Notes: generated from the sequence alone by a model not told the origin. Shown: positions 9,597 through 18,466, counted from the stretch's first letter. The stretch: DNA of 64,000 nt from Methylobacterium currus (GCF_003058325.1 NZ_CP028843.1:3338501-3402500); one strand, 5' to 3'. Program-made: numbers and translations.

Positions 9597-9884
9597 TCAC
9601 ATATGCCCGACCTCGTCCGGCACCTCGTAGAAGGTCGGGTGGCGGTAGATCTTCGAGGCGGTGGGCTCGAACATCACGTCCTTGTCGGCCGGGTCCGAGG
9701 CGACGATCGCGGCGGACGGCACGACCCAGAGCGACAGCCCCTCGCCGCGCCTCGTATAGACGTCCCGGGCGGCCTGGAGCGCCATCGCGGCGTCGGCCGC
9801 GTGGAGCGAGCCGACATGCTTGTGCGCCAGGCCGTTGCGGGAGCGGATGAACACCTCCCAGAGCGGGATCTTCTGCTCAGGCAT
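9597..9884 (-). CDS. paaB: Phenylacetyl-CoA 1,2-epoxidase subunit PaaB
   Basis: This 95-residue protein of the PaaB family (WEVFIRSRNGLAHKHVGSLHA, then ALQAARDVYTRRGEG) bridges PaaAC units in the ring-epoxidising complex. Length and sequence match PaaB across proteobacteria. ATG at 9884 gives MPEQKIPLWEVF, the conserved N terminus, and follows the paaA stop by 11 bases. The gene is followed by the copy B repeat. Confidence 0.95.
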   Translation of the reverse strand: MPEQKIPLWEVFIRSRNGLAHKHVGSLHAADAAMALQAARDVYTRRGEGLSLWVVPSAAIVASDPADKDVMFEPTASKIYRHPTFYEVPDEVGHM

Positions 9885-9895
9885 CGTCCTCTCCC

Positions 9896-10909
9896 TCACG
9901 CCGCCTGCGGCACGGCATCGGCTTGCGCCGCCCGGCGGGCGCGCTTCGCGGCATGCGCCATCGCCGCCTCGCGCACCCAGGCACCGGCGGCGTGGGCATC
10001 GCGGCGCTGCTTCATCCGCTGGCGGTTGCAGGGGCCGTTGCCGGCCAGAACCTGCTTGAACTCCTCCCAGTCGATCGCACCGTAGCGCCAGTGGCCGGCC
10101 GCCTCGTCGTAGGCGAGGTCCGGATCCGGGAAGGTCAGGCCGAGATACTGGCCCTGCGGCACCGTCGCGTCGACGAATTTCTGGCGCAGCTCGTCGTTCG
10201 AGAAGCGCTTGATCTTCCACTTGGTCGAAAGGTCGGAATGCTGGCTCTCGGCGTCGGGAGGGCCGAACATCATCAGGCAGGGCCACCACCAGCGGTTCAG
10301 GGCGTCCTGCGCCATCGCCTTCTGCTCGGGCGTGCCGCGGCAGAGGGTCAGCATGATCTCGTAGCCCTGGCGCTGGTGGAAGCTCTCCTCCTTGCAGACG
10401 CGGATCATCGCGCGGGCATAGGGGCCATAGGAGCAGCGGCAGAGCGGGATCTGGTTCATGATCGCCGCGCCGTCGACCAGCCAGCCGATCGCCCCGATAT
10501 CGGCCCAGGTCAGGGTCGGGTAGTTGAAGATCGAGGAATATTTCGCGCGGCCGGCGAGGAGCTGGTCGAACATCTCCTCGCGGCTGGTGCCGAGGGTCTC
10601 GGCCGCCGAATAGAGGTAGAGCCCGTGGCCGGCCTCGTCCTGCACCTTGGCCAGCAAGGCGGCCTTGCGCTTGAGCGTGGGGGCCCGGGTGATCCAGTTG
10701 CCCTCGGGCAGCATGCCGACGATCTCGGAATGGGCGTGCTGCGAGATCTGCCGGGTCAGCGTGCGGCGGTAGGCCTCGGGCATCCAGTCGTTCGGCTCGA
10801 TCCGCTCCTCGGCGTCGATCCGCGCCTGGAACCGGGCCGCGGCTTGCGCGTCCTCGGGGCCGCCGAGCGGGGCCGTGTTGTCCTTGGCGTTCAGGGCCTG
10901 CGTGTACAT
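9896..10909 (-). CDS. paaA: Phenylacetyl-CoA 1,2-epoxidase catalytic subunit PaaA
   Basis: This 337-residue di-iron monooxygenase subunit converts phenylacetyl-CoA to its 1,2-epoxide, the committed step of aerobic phenylacetate breakdown. Di-iron ligands are expected in the helix with [20 protein letters not shown] (ExxH) and in [22 protein letters not shown] at ATG 10909 is the conserved N terminus and has GGAGG upstream; a start six codons earlier (10927) is possible. It is the first epoxidase gene, downstream of paaX on the same strand, with its own probable promoter in the gap. Confidence 0.96.
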   Translation of the reverse strand: MYTQALNAKDNTAPLGGPEDAQAAARFQARIDAEERIEPNDWMPEAYRRTLTRQISQHAHSEIVGMLPEGNWITRAPTLKRKAALLAKVQDEAGHGLYLYSAAETLGTSREEMFDQLLAGRAKYSSIFNYPTLTWADIGAIGWLVDGAAIMNQIPLCRCSYGPYARAMIRVCKEESFHQRQGYEIMLTLCRGTPEQKAMAQDALNRWWWPCLMMFGPPDAESQHSDLSTKWKIKRFSNDELRQKFVDATVPQGQYLGLTFPDPDLAYDEAAGHWRYGAIDWEEFKQVLAGNGPCNRQRMKQRRDAHAAGAWVREAAMAHAAKRARRAAQADAVPQAA

Positions 10910-10939
10910 GGCCGCGCCTCCCTCCATGTTCTGGATCTC

Positions 10940-10967
10940 AATATGTCACGAAATTTTTGGTTTGCAA
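10940..10967 (-). promoter_or_regulatory. Probable sigma-70-type promoter of paaA
   Basis: On the minus strand TTGCAA (10962-10967) and CATATT (10940-10945) are separated by 16 bases, about 30 bases before the paaA start. The region is strikingly AT-rich against its surroundings. Prediction only. Confidence 0.5.
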
Positions 10968-10977
10968 GATTTTTCGT
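10948..10977. promoter_or_regulatory. Inverted repeat overlapping the paaA promoter, candidate PaaX operator
   Basis: ACGAAA (10948-10953) and TTTCGT (10972-10977) form an inverted pair whose centres are 24 bases apart, spanning the -35 region. paaX lies immediately upstream, so it is the natural candidate to bind here. The match to the E. coli PaaX site is only partial. Confidence 0.45.
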
Positions 10978-10983
10978 AACACG

Positions 10984-10995
10984 TTGCGGTGCAGC
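10984..10995. promoter_or_regulatory. TTGC-N3-GCAG motif between paaX and paaA
   Basis: TTGCGGTGCAGC is identical to a 12-base sequence at 26658-26669 next to the putative sRNA. The half-sites TTGC and GCAG three bases apart resemble the CTGC-N3-GCAG target reported for PhaR-type regulators of polyhydroxybutyrate genes. Confidence 0.4.
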
Positions 10996-11018
10996 ACCGC
11001 CGCGGGAGGGCGGCGCGG

Positions 11019-11873
11019 TCAGGCGGCGAACCGCGTCGCGAAGTCCGGTCCCGGCGGCGGGAGCGGCCCGGAATCGGTGGTGGCGTTCGCGTCGAGCCAT
11101 GCTTCCGCCGCCGGTGCGACGGCGCGGTAGATCGTGGCGCAGAGATCCCGCGCCGCGGCGCCCGGCCAGTCCTCCGGCAGCAGGTCGGCCGGCAGCAGCG
11201 GGTCCTTGAGGACGGCGCGGCGATATTCGTGGATCAGGAGGATGCGCAGCACCAACGCGTCGAGCCCGGACGGCGGATGCGCCGCCACGGCCGCTCCTGC
11301 CGCCGCGAAGGTGGCGTCGAACCGGACATAGCGCTCGGCCACCTCCGCCACCGGCCAGGCCCGGGCGGCGAGGCGCCGGGCGGTGACGGCGTCGTCGGGC
11401 CGGGCGGCAAGGCGCAGCATCCCCTCCCCGGCCCCCGCCGCGGGCATCGCCGCGATCATCAGGTCGGGCCCGAGGCTGCCATAGCCGGCACCCGCGAGTT
11501 CGGCCCTCAGGTCGCCCGCACCGTCGAGGACCAGGAGGTCGAAGGTGCCGGACCAGGCCGGGGCCGGCGGGCCGTAGATCCGGGCGGTCGCCCGCGCGAA
11601 GGCGGCGGCGCCGGAATCGGTCAGGCGGTAGAAGCTGTTGCGGCCGAGCTTCCAGCGCTCGAACCAATTGTCGGCGACGAGCCGCGACAGGGCGGTGCGC
11701 ACCACCCCGTCGCCGATGCGGAAGGCCCGGGTGATCGCCAGCAGCGATTCCAGCGACAGCACCCCGCCCCGGGGTACCACCGCGTCGCCGAAGAGTGTGA
11801 CCACCAAGGAGCCGGCGCGGATCGGCGTGCGGGCGTGGAAATGGTCGATGAGCGGCGCGAGGAGGTCGGGCAT
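11019..11873 (-). CDS. paaX: Phenylacetate degradation repressor PaaX
   Basis: This 284-residue transcription factor of the PaaX family normally represses paa genes and releases DNA on binding phenylacetyl-CoA. The N-terminal winged helix shows VTLFGDAVVPRGG and SLLAITRAFRIGDGVVRTALSRL, typical of PaaX. The C-terminal region carries the PaaX-type ligand/dimer domain (LVLRILLIHEYRRAVLKDP). I chose ATG 11873 (MPDLLAPL); the frame opens 24 codons earlier, but that extension is Arg/Cys-rich and unlike the family. It is co-oriented with paaA and divergent from paaZ, so it can act on both promoters. Confidence 0.93.
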   Translation of the reverse strand: MPDLLAPLIDHFHARTPIRAGSLVVTLFGDAVVPRGGVLSLESLLAITRAFRIGDGVVRTALSRLVADNWFERWKLGRNSFYRLTDSGAAAFARATARIYGPPAPAWSGTFDLLVLDGAGDLRAELAGAGYGSLGPDLMIAAMPAAGAGEGMLRLAARPDDAVTARRLAARAWPVAEVAERYVRFDATFAAAGAAVAAHPPSGLDALVLRILLIHEYRRAVLKDPLLPADLLPEDWPGAAARDLCATIYRAVAPAAEAWLDANATTDSGPLPPPGPDFATRFAA

Positions 11874-11947
11874 TCCAGTCCTTCGCCGGGTCCTGCGGCA
11901 AGAGCAGGTCCCGTTAGCGGCACAGGCCCGGCCCTGTCGAGCCACGC

Positions 11948-11976
11948 TTGACCAACCGGCCGGTCGGTCAATAATG
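11948..11976 (+). promoter_or_regulatory. paaZ promoter overlapping a PaaR-type TetR palindrome
   Basis: The 24-base palindrome at 11948-11971 consists of half-sites TTGACCAACCGG and CCGGTCGGTCAA, with a single mismatched pair. It resembles the ACCGACCGGTCGGT boxes described for PaaR, the TetR-family phenylacetate regulator. TTGACC also serves as a good -35, and AATAAT at 11970-11975 as -10 with 16-base spacing. No paaR gene is present in the window. Confidence 0.7.
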
Positions 11977-12001
11977 GGCGCACAAGAACGGGAGGGACGC
12001 C

Positions 12002-14032
12002 ATGCGGCTGGAGAGCTACGTCCAGGGACGCTGGATCGCGCCGGGGGGAGACTGGACCGGCATCCACAGCGCCGTCACCGGTGCGGTGGTGGCAGAGGTC
12101 GCGGGCGGCGGGATCGCGATGGGCGAGGTGCTGGACCATGCGCGCCGGGTCGGCGGCCCGGCCCTGCGGCGCCTCACCTTCCACCAGCGCGCCGAGATGC
12201 TGAAGCGCCTGGCGACCTACCTCAACGAGCGCCGGGACGGGCTCTACGCCCTCTCCCACCAGACCGGCGCGACCCGAGCCGACAACCTGATCGACATCGA
12301 CGGCGGCATCGGGACCCTGTTCGTCTACGCCTCGAAGGGGCGGCGCGAATTGCCGAACACCACGTTCCTGATCGACGGCGCGGTGGAGCCGCTGTCGCGG
12401 GGCGGCAGCTTCGTCGGGCGCCACGTGATGACGTCGCGGACCGGCTGCGCCGTGCACATCAACGCGTTCAACTTCCCATGCTGGGGCCTCTTGGAAAAGC
12501 TCGCGCCCGCGATCCTCGCCGGCGTGCCGGTGGTGACGAAGCCCGCCACGATCACGGCCTACCTCGCCCACGCCCTGGTGCGGCTGATCGCCGAATCCGG
12601 CATCCTGCCCGAGGGCGCGCTGCAATGCGTGGTCGGGCCGACCGGCGACCTGTTCGATCATCTCACCGGCCAGGACGTGGTGTCGTTCACCGGCTCGGCC
12701 GAGACGGCGCAGACGCTCCAGCGCCATCCGGTGATCGCCCGCGAGGCGGTGCATTTCATCGCCGAGCGCGACTCGCTCAACGCCGCGATCTTGGGCCCGG
12801 ATGCCCGCCCGGGCACGCCGGAATTCGACCTCTACATCCGCGAGGTCGCGAAGGAGATGACCGTCAAGGCCGGGCAGAAATGCACGGCGATCCGCCGGGC
12901 GCTGGCGCCGCGGGCCCACATCCCGGCGGTGATCGAGGCCTTGCAGCAGCGCCTGGCTGCGGTGCGGATCGGCGATCCCGCCCGCGAGGGCGTGCGGATG
13001 GGGCCGGTGGTGGGCCTCGCGCAGCGCCGCGACGTGCTGGCCCGGGTCGAGGCGTTGCGGGCGGAGGCCGAGCTGATCTTCGGCGATCCGGCGCGCGTCA
13101 CCGTCGAGGGGGCGGATCCGGAGACCGGCGCCTTCCTGCCGCCGCTGCTGCTCCACTGCGCCGATCCCATCCGGGCCCGGCAGGTTCACGAGCTCGAGGC
13201 CTTCGGCCCGGTCTGCACCGTGATGGGCTATGACGGGCTGGAGGAGGCGGCGCTGCTTGCCAATCGCGGCGAAGGGAGCCTCGTCGCCTCGCTCTACACC
13301 CACGACCCGGCGGCGGCGGCGGACCTGGTCTTCGGGGTCGGGGCCTATCACGGCCGCCTCGTCGTCATCGACCGCGACTGCGCCAAGGAGCAGACCGGCC
13401 ACGGCTCGCCGATGCCGCACATGATGCATGGCGGCCCCGGCCGGGCCGGCGGCGGCGAGGAGCTCGGCGGCGTGCGCGCCTTGCACCACTACATGCAGCG
13501 CACGGCCCTCCAGGGCTCGCCCGCGATGCTGAGCCGGATCACGGGCAACTGGATCAAGGGCGCGCCGGAGACGGTCCTGCCGGAGCATCCGTTCCGCTGC
13601 CATTTCGAGGACCTGGAGATCGGCCGCAGCTTCCACTCGGCCGAGCGGGTGATCACGCTGGACGACATCGAGCACTTCGCCCACTTCACCGGCGACACCT
13701 TCTACGCCCATATGAGCGAGGAGGCGACGAAGGGCCACCCGTTCTTCCCCGGCCGGGTGGCGCACGGCTACCTGCTCCTGTCCTTCGCCGCCGGCCTGTT
13801 CGTCGATCCGGATCCGGGCCCCGTGCTGGCCAATTACGGCCTGGATTCCCTGCGCTTCCTCAAGCCGATCCAGCCCGGCGAGGCGATCCGGGTGCGGCTC
13901 ACCGCCAAGGAGAAGTCCCCGCGCAACGCGCAGTACGGCGAGGTGCGCTGGGACGTGGAGATCCAGACCGCGGCGGGCGAGACGGCGGCGACCTACGAGC
14001 TGCTGACGATGAACGCGATGCGGGGGGCGTGA
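12002..14032 (+). CDS. paaZ: Bifunctional oxepin-CoA hydrolase / 3-oxo-5,6-dehydrosuberyl-CoA semialdehyde dehydrogenase
   Basis: This 676-residue protein opens the oxepin-CoA ring and oxidises the resulting aldehyde in phenylacetate catabolism. Residues 1 to about 515 form an aldehyde dehydrogenase with general base E255 in [13 protein letters not shown] and nucleophile C294 in [11 protein letters not shown]. Residues from about 530 are a MaoC-like (R)-specific hydratase with [18 protein letters not shown] and [16 protein letters not shown]. Both active sites look intact, so it should be a true PaaZ. Length matches the E. coli protein (681). A GGGAGGG ribosome site precedes the ATG. It is transcribed away from paaX. 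Confidence 0.96.
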   Translation: MRLESYVQGRWIAPGGDWTGIHSAVTGAVVAEVAGGGIAMGEVLDHARRVGGPALRRLTFHQRAEMLKRLATYLNERRDGLYALSHQTGATRADNLIDIDGGIGTLFVYASKGRRELPNTTFLIDGAVEPLSRGGSFVGRHVMTSRTGCAVHINAFNFPCWGLLEKLAPAILAGVPVVTKPATITAYLAHALVRLIAESGILPEGALQCVVGPTGDLFDHLTGQDVVSFTGSAETAQTLQRHPVIAREAVHFIAERDSLNAAILGPDARPGTPEFDLYIREVAKEMTVKAGQKCTAIRRALAPRAHIPAVIEALQQRLAAVRIGDPAREGVRMGPVVGLAQRRDVLARVEALRAEAELIFGDPARVTVEGADPETGAFLPPLLLHCADPIRARQVHELEAFGPVCTVMGYDGLEEAALLANRGEGSLVASLYTHDPAAAADLVFGVGAYHGRLVVIDRDCAKEQTGHGSPMPHMMHGGPGRAGGGEELGGVRALHHYMQRTALQGSPAMLSRITGNWIKGAPETVLPEHPFRCHFEDLEIGRSFHSAERVITLDDIEHFAHFTGDTFYAHMSEEATKGHPFFPGRVAHGYLLLSFAAGLFVDPDPGPVLANYGLDSLRFLKPIQPGEAIRVRLTAKEKSPRNAQYGEVRWDVEIQTAAGETAATYELLTMNAMRGA

Positions 14033-14048
14033 CGGACGCCTCGCGCCC

Positions 14049-14110
14049 GGCCCCTCCCCCCACTGCGGGGGAGGGTGGCGAGCGCAGCGGGACGAAGTCC
14101 CGCCGAGAGG
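14049..14110. repeat. Half-copy of the second palindromic repeat subfamily (copy F)
   Basis: CCCTCCCC-ccactgc-GGGGGAGGG followed by TGGCGAGCG matches one arm of the element at 17016-17178. It lies between the convergent ends of paaZ and the DapA-family gene, where it could work as a bidirectional terminator. Confidence 0.65.
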
Positions 14111-14135
14111 AGCAGACCGTCGGCGAAGGTCGGCG

Positions 14136-15032
14136 TTACGCCGCGAGCTTCAGGGCGGGGCGGCGCTCCAGGGCCCTGCGCACGATCGTCTCGACCTCGG
14201 CCCGGCGCTGGCCGACGAGGGGCTTGCGCGGCGCCCGGACATGCTCGGTCGAGCCGAGGGCGTAGGCCTCCGCGAGCTTGATGTTCTGGACGAGGAAGGT
14301 GGAGACGTCGAGGTCGAGGAGCGGGCGGAACCAGCGATAGATCTCGAGGGCCTCGGCGGTCCGCCCGGCCTTCATCAGCCGGTAGATCGCCACGGTCTCC
14401 TCCGGGAAGGCGCAGACGAGACCCGCGACCCAGCCGACGGCGCCGACGCTCAGCGCCTCGAAGGCGAGGTTGTCGACGCCGGTCAGCACCGCGAAGCGGT
14501 CGCCGAAATGGTTGATGATCTCGGTGGTGCGGCGGATGTCGTCGGAGGATTCCTTGATGGCGACGAAGCGCGCGTCGCCGGCCAGCCGCTCCATGATCCG
14601 GGGCGTCACGTCGACCCGGTAGGCGATGCGGTTCGAATAGATCATCACCGGCAGGTCGCCCGCCGCCGCGACGGCACGCAGGGTTGCGACGGTCTCGTCC
14701 TCGTCGGTGTGGTAGATCGGGCTCGGCACCACCATCAGGCCGGCGGCGCCGGCCTTGGCGGCCCTGGCCGCGAGCGTGCAGGCCTCGCGGGTGCCGGCCT
14801 CCGAGACGGTGAGCAGCACCGGATGGGGCCCGGCGACCGACAGGGCGGTCCTGAGCACGTCGAGGCGCTCGTCCTGCGACAGCATCGGGCCCTCGCCCAG
14901 CGAGCCGCAGACGATGAGCCCGTCGCAGCCGGCCTCCATCTGGAGGGCGAAGCAGCGCTCCATCTCGGCGTGGTCGAGGGCGCCGTCGGCGGTGAACTTG
15001 GTGGTGACGGCGGGGAGGACGCCTGTCCACAT
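14136..15032 (-). CDS. DapA (dihydrodipicolinate synthase)-family lyase or deaminase
   Basis: This 298-residue TIM-barrel protein belongs to the N-acetylneuraminate lyase/DHDPS superfamily, which acts on 2-oxo acids through a Schiff base. The lysine is K160 in VAIKESSDD and the conserved tyrosine is Y132 in VMIYSNRIAY. GSLGEGPMLSQDER replaces the usual GTTGE segment of true DapA, so lysine biosynthesis is unlikely. Being last in an ABC-transporter operon (livM lies 42 bases upstream) suggests that it degrades the imported compound. Deamination of 1-pyrroline-4-hydroxy-2-carboxylate (hydroxyproline breakdown) or cleavage of a sugar acid are possibilities, but the other genes of those routes are absent here. 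Confidence 0.85.
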   Translation of the reverse strand: MWTGVLPAVTTKFTADGALDHAEMERCFALQMEAGCDGLIVCGSLGEGPMLSQDERLDVLRTALSVAGPHPVLLTVSEAGTREACTLAARAAKAGAAGLMVVPSPIYHTDEDETVATLRAVAAAGDLPVMIYSNRIAYRVDVTPRIMERLAGDARFVAIKESSDDIRRTTEIINHFGDRFAVLTGVDNLAFEALSVGAVGWVAGLVCAFPEETVAIYRLMKAGRTAEALEIYRWFRPLLDLDVSTFLVQNIKLAEAYALGSTEHVRAPRKPLVGQRRAEVETIVRRALERRPALKLAA

Positions 15033-15074
15033 GGGTCGGTCTCCTGAGGTTGTCGTGACGGTGGATCGAAGGGG

Positions 15075-16067
15075 TCAGGCCGCCTCGGCGACCGGGGGAT
15101 GCTCCGGCTCGGGCAGGGGCTTCGCCGCCCGGGCGGCGCGGCGCTGGCGCCAGTGCAGCCCCTCGCCGACGACGCCGCGGCGGAAGAACGAGACGCACAG
15201 GATGAAGATCAGGCCGATCACCACCGTGACGAGGTCGCCGATGGTAGCGAGATAGTTCTGCAGGCCCACCACCAGGGCGGCGCCGACGAGCGGCCCGAAC
15301 AGGGTGCCGACGCCGCCGAGCAAGGTCATCAGCACGACCTCGGTCGAGGTGTGCAGCGAGACGTCGTTGAGCGAGACGAGGCCGAAGACCAGGGCCTTGA
15401 GGGCGCCCGCATAGCCGGCGAGCGCCGCCGAGAGCACGAAGGCGAGGAGCTGGAAGCGGGCGGCGTCGTAGCCGAGCGACACCGCCCTCGCCTCGTTGTC
15501 GCGCACCGCCTGGAGGATCTGGCCGAAGGGCGAGTGCACCACCCGGTCGATGAACAGGAAGCCGGCGGCGAATAGCGCGAGCGCGACGTAGTACATCGCG
15601 GTGTCGCTGGAGAGGTCGACGAGGCCCAGAAGCGTGCCGCGCGGGATGCCCTGGAGGCCGTCCTCGCCGCCGGTCCAGCCGACCTGCACCGCCAGGAAGT
15701 AGACGATCTGCGACAGCGCCAGCGTGATCATCGCGAAGTAGATGCCGCGCCGGCGGATCGCGAGGCCCCCGATGGCGACGCCGACGAGGCCTGCGGCCGC
15801 GACGCCCGCCGCGAAGGCCGCCGGCACCCCGAGCGGGTGGGCGCCGAACCGGATCATCAGCGCGCCGGTCACGTAGCCGGCAGTGCCCAGGAAGGCGGCG
15901 TGGGCGAAGGAGACGAGGCCGGTGAAGCCGAGCAGCAGGTTGAACGCGCAGGCGAAGAGCCCGTAGGCCATCACCTTCATGACGAAGATCGGGTAGATCA
16001 GCCCCGGCACCAGCGGCACCAGGACGAGCAGCGCGACGAGGACGGAAAACAGGGTCCTGGTGCTCAT
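15075..16067 (-). CDS. Branched-chain-type ABC transporter permease (LivM family)
   Basis: This 330-residue inner-membrane permease has about nine hydrophobic helices and the family signature NLLLGFTGLVSFAHAAFLGTAGY near residues 42-64. It pairs with the LivH-type permease that ends one base upstream to form the channel of a hydrophobic-amino-acid-type importer. The EAA-like loop RDNEARAVSLGYDAARFQLLAFVLSA contacts the ATPases. The cytoplasmic tail of about 35 residues is basic and then acidic. The substrate is unknown; the adjacent DapA-family gene hints at an amino- or oxo-acid. Confidence 0.92.
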   Translation of the reverse strand: MSTRTLFSVLVALLVLVPLVPGLIYPIFVMKVMAYGLFACAFNLLLGFTGLVSFAHAAFLGTAGYVTGALMIRFGAHPLGVPAAFAAGVAAAGLVGVAIGGLAIRRRGIYFAMITLALSQIVYFLAVQVGWTGGEDGLQGIPRGTLLGLVDLSSDTAMYYVALALFAAGFLFIDRVVHSPFGQILQAVRDNEARAVSLGYDAARFQLLAFVLSAALAGYAGALKALVFGLVSLNDVSLHTSTEVVLMTLLGGVGTLFGPLVGAALVVGLQNYLATIGDLVTVVIGLIFILCVSFFRRGVVGEGLHWRQRRAARAAKPLPEPEHPPVAEAA

Positions 16068-16068
16068 C

Positions 16069-16974
16069 TCACGCCTCCCGCCCGAACAGGCCGGCCGGGC
16101 GCATGAGCAGCGCCAGGGCCATGATGACGAAGACCACCACCGTCGAGGCCTCCGGGTAGACCACCTTGGTCAGGCCCTCGATCAGGCCGAGGCCGAGGCC
16201 GGTCAGCATCGCCCCGAGGATCGAGCCGAGGCCGCCGATCACCACCACGGCGAACACGATGTTGAGCAGGCTCCCGCCCATCAGCGGAGTGATCTGCATG
16301 ATGGGGGCGGCCAGCACCCCGGCGATGCCGGCGAGCGCCACCCCGAAGCCGTAGGTCAGGGTGATCAGCACCGGCACGTTGATGCCGAAGGCCTGGAGCA
16401 GCCGCGGGTTCTCGGTGCCGGCGCGCAGATAGGCGCCGAGCTTGGTGCGCTCGAACAGGTACCAGGTGGAAAGGCAGATCAGCAGCGAGGCCGCGACCAC
16501 GAACACCCGGTATTTCGGCAGCAGCATGAAGCCGACATCGACCGGGCCCTGAAGGATCTCCGGCGGCTCGTAGCCCTGGCCGGAGACACCGAAAAAGTAC
16601 CGGAAGCCCCCCTCCATCACCAAAGCCACGCCGAAGGTGAGGAGCAGGCCGTAGAGGTGGTCGAGGTGGTAGAGCCGGCGCAGCAGGGTGCGCTCGATCG
16701 CCATGCCGAACACCGCGACGAGGGCCGGGGCGAGCACCAGGGCGAGCCAGAAATTCACCTGGAGGTCGGGCTGCCCGAGCCAGGGGCCGACCTGCGTCAG
16801 CCCGATCCAGGCCAGGAACGCCGCCATCATGAACTGCGCCCCGTGGGTGAAGTTGATGATGTTGAGGAGTCCGAAGATGATCGCCAGCCCCATGCTCAGC
16901 ATGGCGTAGAAGCAGCCGCCGATGAGCCCGATGGTGAGCTGGGCCATGAAGGCCTGGAGGGTGATGTCCGACAT
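16069..16974 (-). CDS. Branched-chain-type ABC transporter permease (LivH family)
   Basis: This 301-residue integral membrane protein has the LivH signature MGLAIIFGLLNIINFTHGAQ near residues 27-46 and the conserved C-terminal loop GGLGSILGAMLTGLGLGLIEG. It is the first permease of the cluster and is separated from the substrate-binding gene upstream by a 217-base gap that holds repeat copy G. ATG 16974 gives MSDITLQAFMAQL, a normal N terminus. Its partner LivM gene follows after one base. Confidence 0.93.
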   Translation of the reverse strand: MSDITLQAFMAQLTIGLIGGCFYAMLSMGLAIIFGLLNIINFTHGAQFMMAAFLAWIGLTQVGPWLGQPDLQVNFWLALVLAPALVAVFGMAIERTLLRRLYHLDHLYGLLLTFGVALVMEGGFRYFFGVSGQGYEPPEILQGPVDVGFMLLPKYRVFVVAASLLICLSTWYLFERTKLGAYLRAGTENPRLLQAFGINVPVLITLTYGFGVALAGIAGVLAAPIMQITPLMGGSLLNIVFAVVVIGGLGSILGAMLTGLGLGLIEGLTKVVYPEASTVVVFVIMALALLMRPAGLFGREA

Positions 16975-17015
16975 GGGGGGACCGGGGGAGACTTGAGCGG
17001 GACGGTTCAGTTCAT

Positions 17016-17178
17016 CCCCCCGCTCTGCGGGGGAGGGTGGCGAGCGGAGGGAGCCGGGAGAGGGGACGCCGCTTCTGGAGAGGTCGGGTGCTTCATGAAG
17101 GCGACACCCGGATTGGCGTCGCGCTACCCCTCTCCCGCCCGGCTCCGCCGGGCACCCTCCCCCGCAGAGGGGGGAGGG
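17016..17178. repeat. Palindromic arm-core-arm repeat, second subfamily (copy G), between substrate-binding and permease genes
   Basis: The left arm (17016-17065) reads CCCCGCTCTGCGGGGGAGGG and then GGAGCCGGGAGAGGGG. The right arm (17127-17178) is its imperfect inverse, with an added hairpin CCCGGC-tccg-CCGGG. A core of about 60 bases lies between them. The architecture matches copies A-C, but the arm sequence differs. Confidence 0.8.
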
Positions 17179-17191
17179 TTAAGCGGCAGCG

Positions 17192-18412
17192 CTACCCCTT
17201 CACGTTCAGCGGGCAGGCGTCGCTCGGCTTCGGGTAGACGTCGTCGCCCTTGAGCACCGCCTTGACGTGGTAGAAGTCCCAGTCGCGCTTCGACTCCGCC
17301 GGCTTCTTCACCTGGAGCAGCAGCAGGTCGTGCACCAGCGCGCCGTCGGCCCGCAGGTGACCGTTGCGGATCACCGCGTCGTCGATGGTCATGGAGCGCA
17401 GCTGGCTCATCACCGCCCCGGCCTCGTCGGTGCCGGCCGCTTGAACCGCCTTCAGGTAGCTCAGCACCGCCGAGTAGATCGCGGCCTGCGAGGCGCTCGG
17501 CATCCGCTTCATCTTGGCGAAGTACTTTTCCGCGAAGGCACGCGAGCGGTCGTCGTAATCCCAGTAGAACGCTTCCGTCAGATACATGTCCTGGGCCTTG
17601 GCGAGGCCGAGGCTCTTCACGTCGGTGATGTAGGTGAGGAGCGGCGCGATCACCTGCTTGTCGCTGCGGCCGATGCCGTATTCGGCGGCCTGCTTGACGG
17701 CGTTGATGGTGTCGCTGCCGGCATTGGCCAGCGCGATCACCTGGGCGCCCGTGCCTTGCGCCTTCAGCATGTAGGACGAGAAGTCGCCGCCCGGGAAGGG
17801 ATGGCGCGACGTGCCCAGCACCTTGCCGCCCTCCGCCTCGACCACCGCGGCGGCGTCCTTCTCCAGCGAGTGGCCGAAGGTGTAGTCGGCGGTGACGAAG
17901 TACCAGCTCTTGCGTCCGGCCTTCAGCAGCGCCTTGGCGGTGCCGGCGGCGAGCGCGTAGGTGTTGACCATCCATTGCGCGCTCAGGGGCGAGCACTTGT
18001 CGGTGATGGCCGCCATGGCGACGCCGGCCGAGAGCATCGTCACCCGGTTCTTCTGCCGCGCGATCTCCATCACGGCGAGCGCCGTCGAGGAGGTCGGGAA
18101 GTCGGCGATCATGTCGACCTTGCCCTGGTCGAACCACTCGCGGGCGAGGTTGGCGGCGATGTCGGGCTTGTTCTGGTGGTCGGCGGCGACGAGCTCGACG
18201 GGCGCGCCCAGCACCTTGGCCCCCATCTCGTCGATGGCGATCTGCGCCGCCACCGCCGAGCCGCGGCCCGTGAAGTCGGAATAGATCCCCGACAGGTCGT
18301 TGAGGATGCCGACCTTCACCACCCCGTCGCTGACCTTGTCGGCGGCGAGAGCCCCCGTGGCCAGAACGGCGAGCGACAGCCCGAGGGCGCACCCGATGAC
18401 ACGCGACCGCAT
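17192..18412 (-). CDS. ABC transporter periplasmic substrate-binding protein (LivK family)
   Basis: This 406-residue protein has a Sec signal peptide (residues 1-23, MRSRVIGCALGLSLAVLATG then ALAAD) followed by a type I periplasmic-binding fold: VKVGILNDLSGIYSDFTGRG, QNKPDIAANLAREWFDQGKVDMI and later SRHPFPGGDFSSYMLKAQ. The family binds branched-chain amino acids, amides, aromatic acids or urea. No residue pattern settles the ligand here. It lies between the ATPase genes and the permease genes of the same strand, with a repeat immediately downstream. Confidence 0.92.
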   Translation of the reverse strand: MRSRVIGCALGLSLAVLATGALAADKVSDGVVKVGILNDLSGIYSDFTGRGSAVAAQIAIDEMGAKVLGAPVELVAADHQNKPDIAANLAREWFDQGKVDMIADFPTSSTALAVMEIARQKNRVTMLSAGVAMAAITDKCSPLSAQWMVNTYALAAGTAKALLKAGRKSWYFVTADYTFGHSLEKDAAAVVEAEGGKVLGTSRHPFPGGDFSSYMLKAQGTGAQVIALANAGSDTINAVKQAAEYGIGRSDKQVIAPLLTYITDVKSLGLAKAQDMYLTEAFYWDYDDRSRAFAEKYFAKMKRMPSASQAAIYSAVLSYLKAVQAAGTDEAGAVMSQLRSMTIDDAVIRNGHLRADGALVHDLLLLQVKKPAESKRDWDFYHVKAVLKGDDVYPKPSDACPLNVKG

Positions 18413-18466
18413 GATTCCCGCCTCCTGTGACCCTGCCGAATGAAAGCTCGTTTCGCGAAAGGCCCG

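Noticed and set aside
14136..15032. True dihydrodipicolinate synthase (lysine biosynthesis)
   Set aside because: The pyruvate-binding loop is GSLGEGP in place of the DapA pattern, and the genomic context is catabolic/transport.
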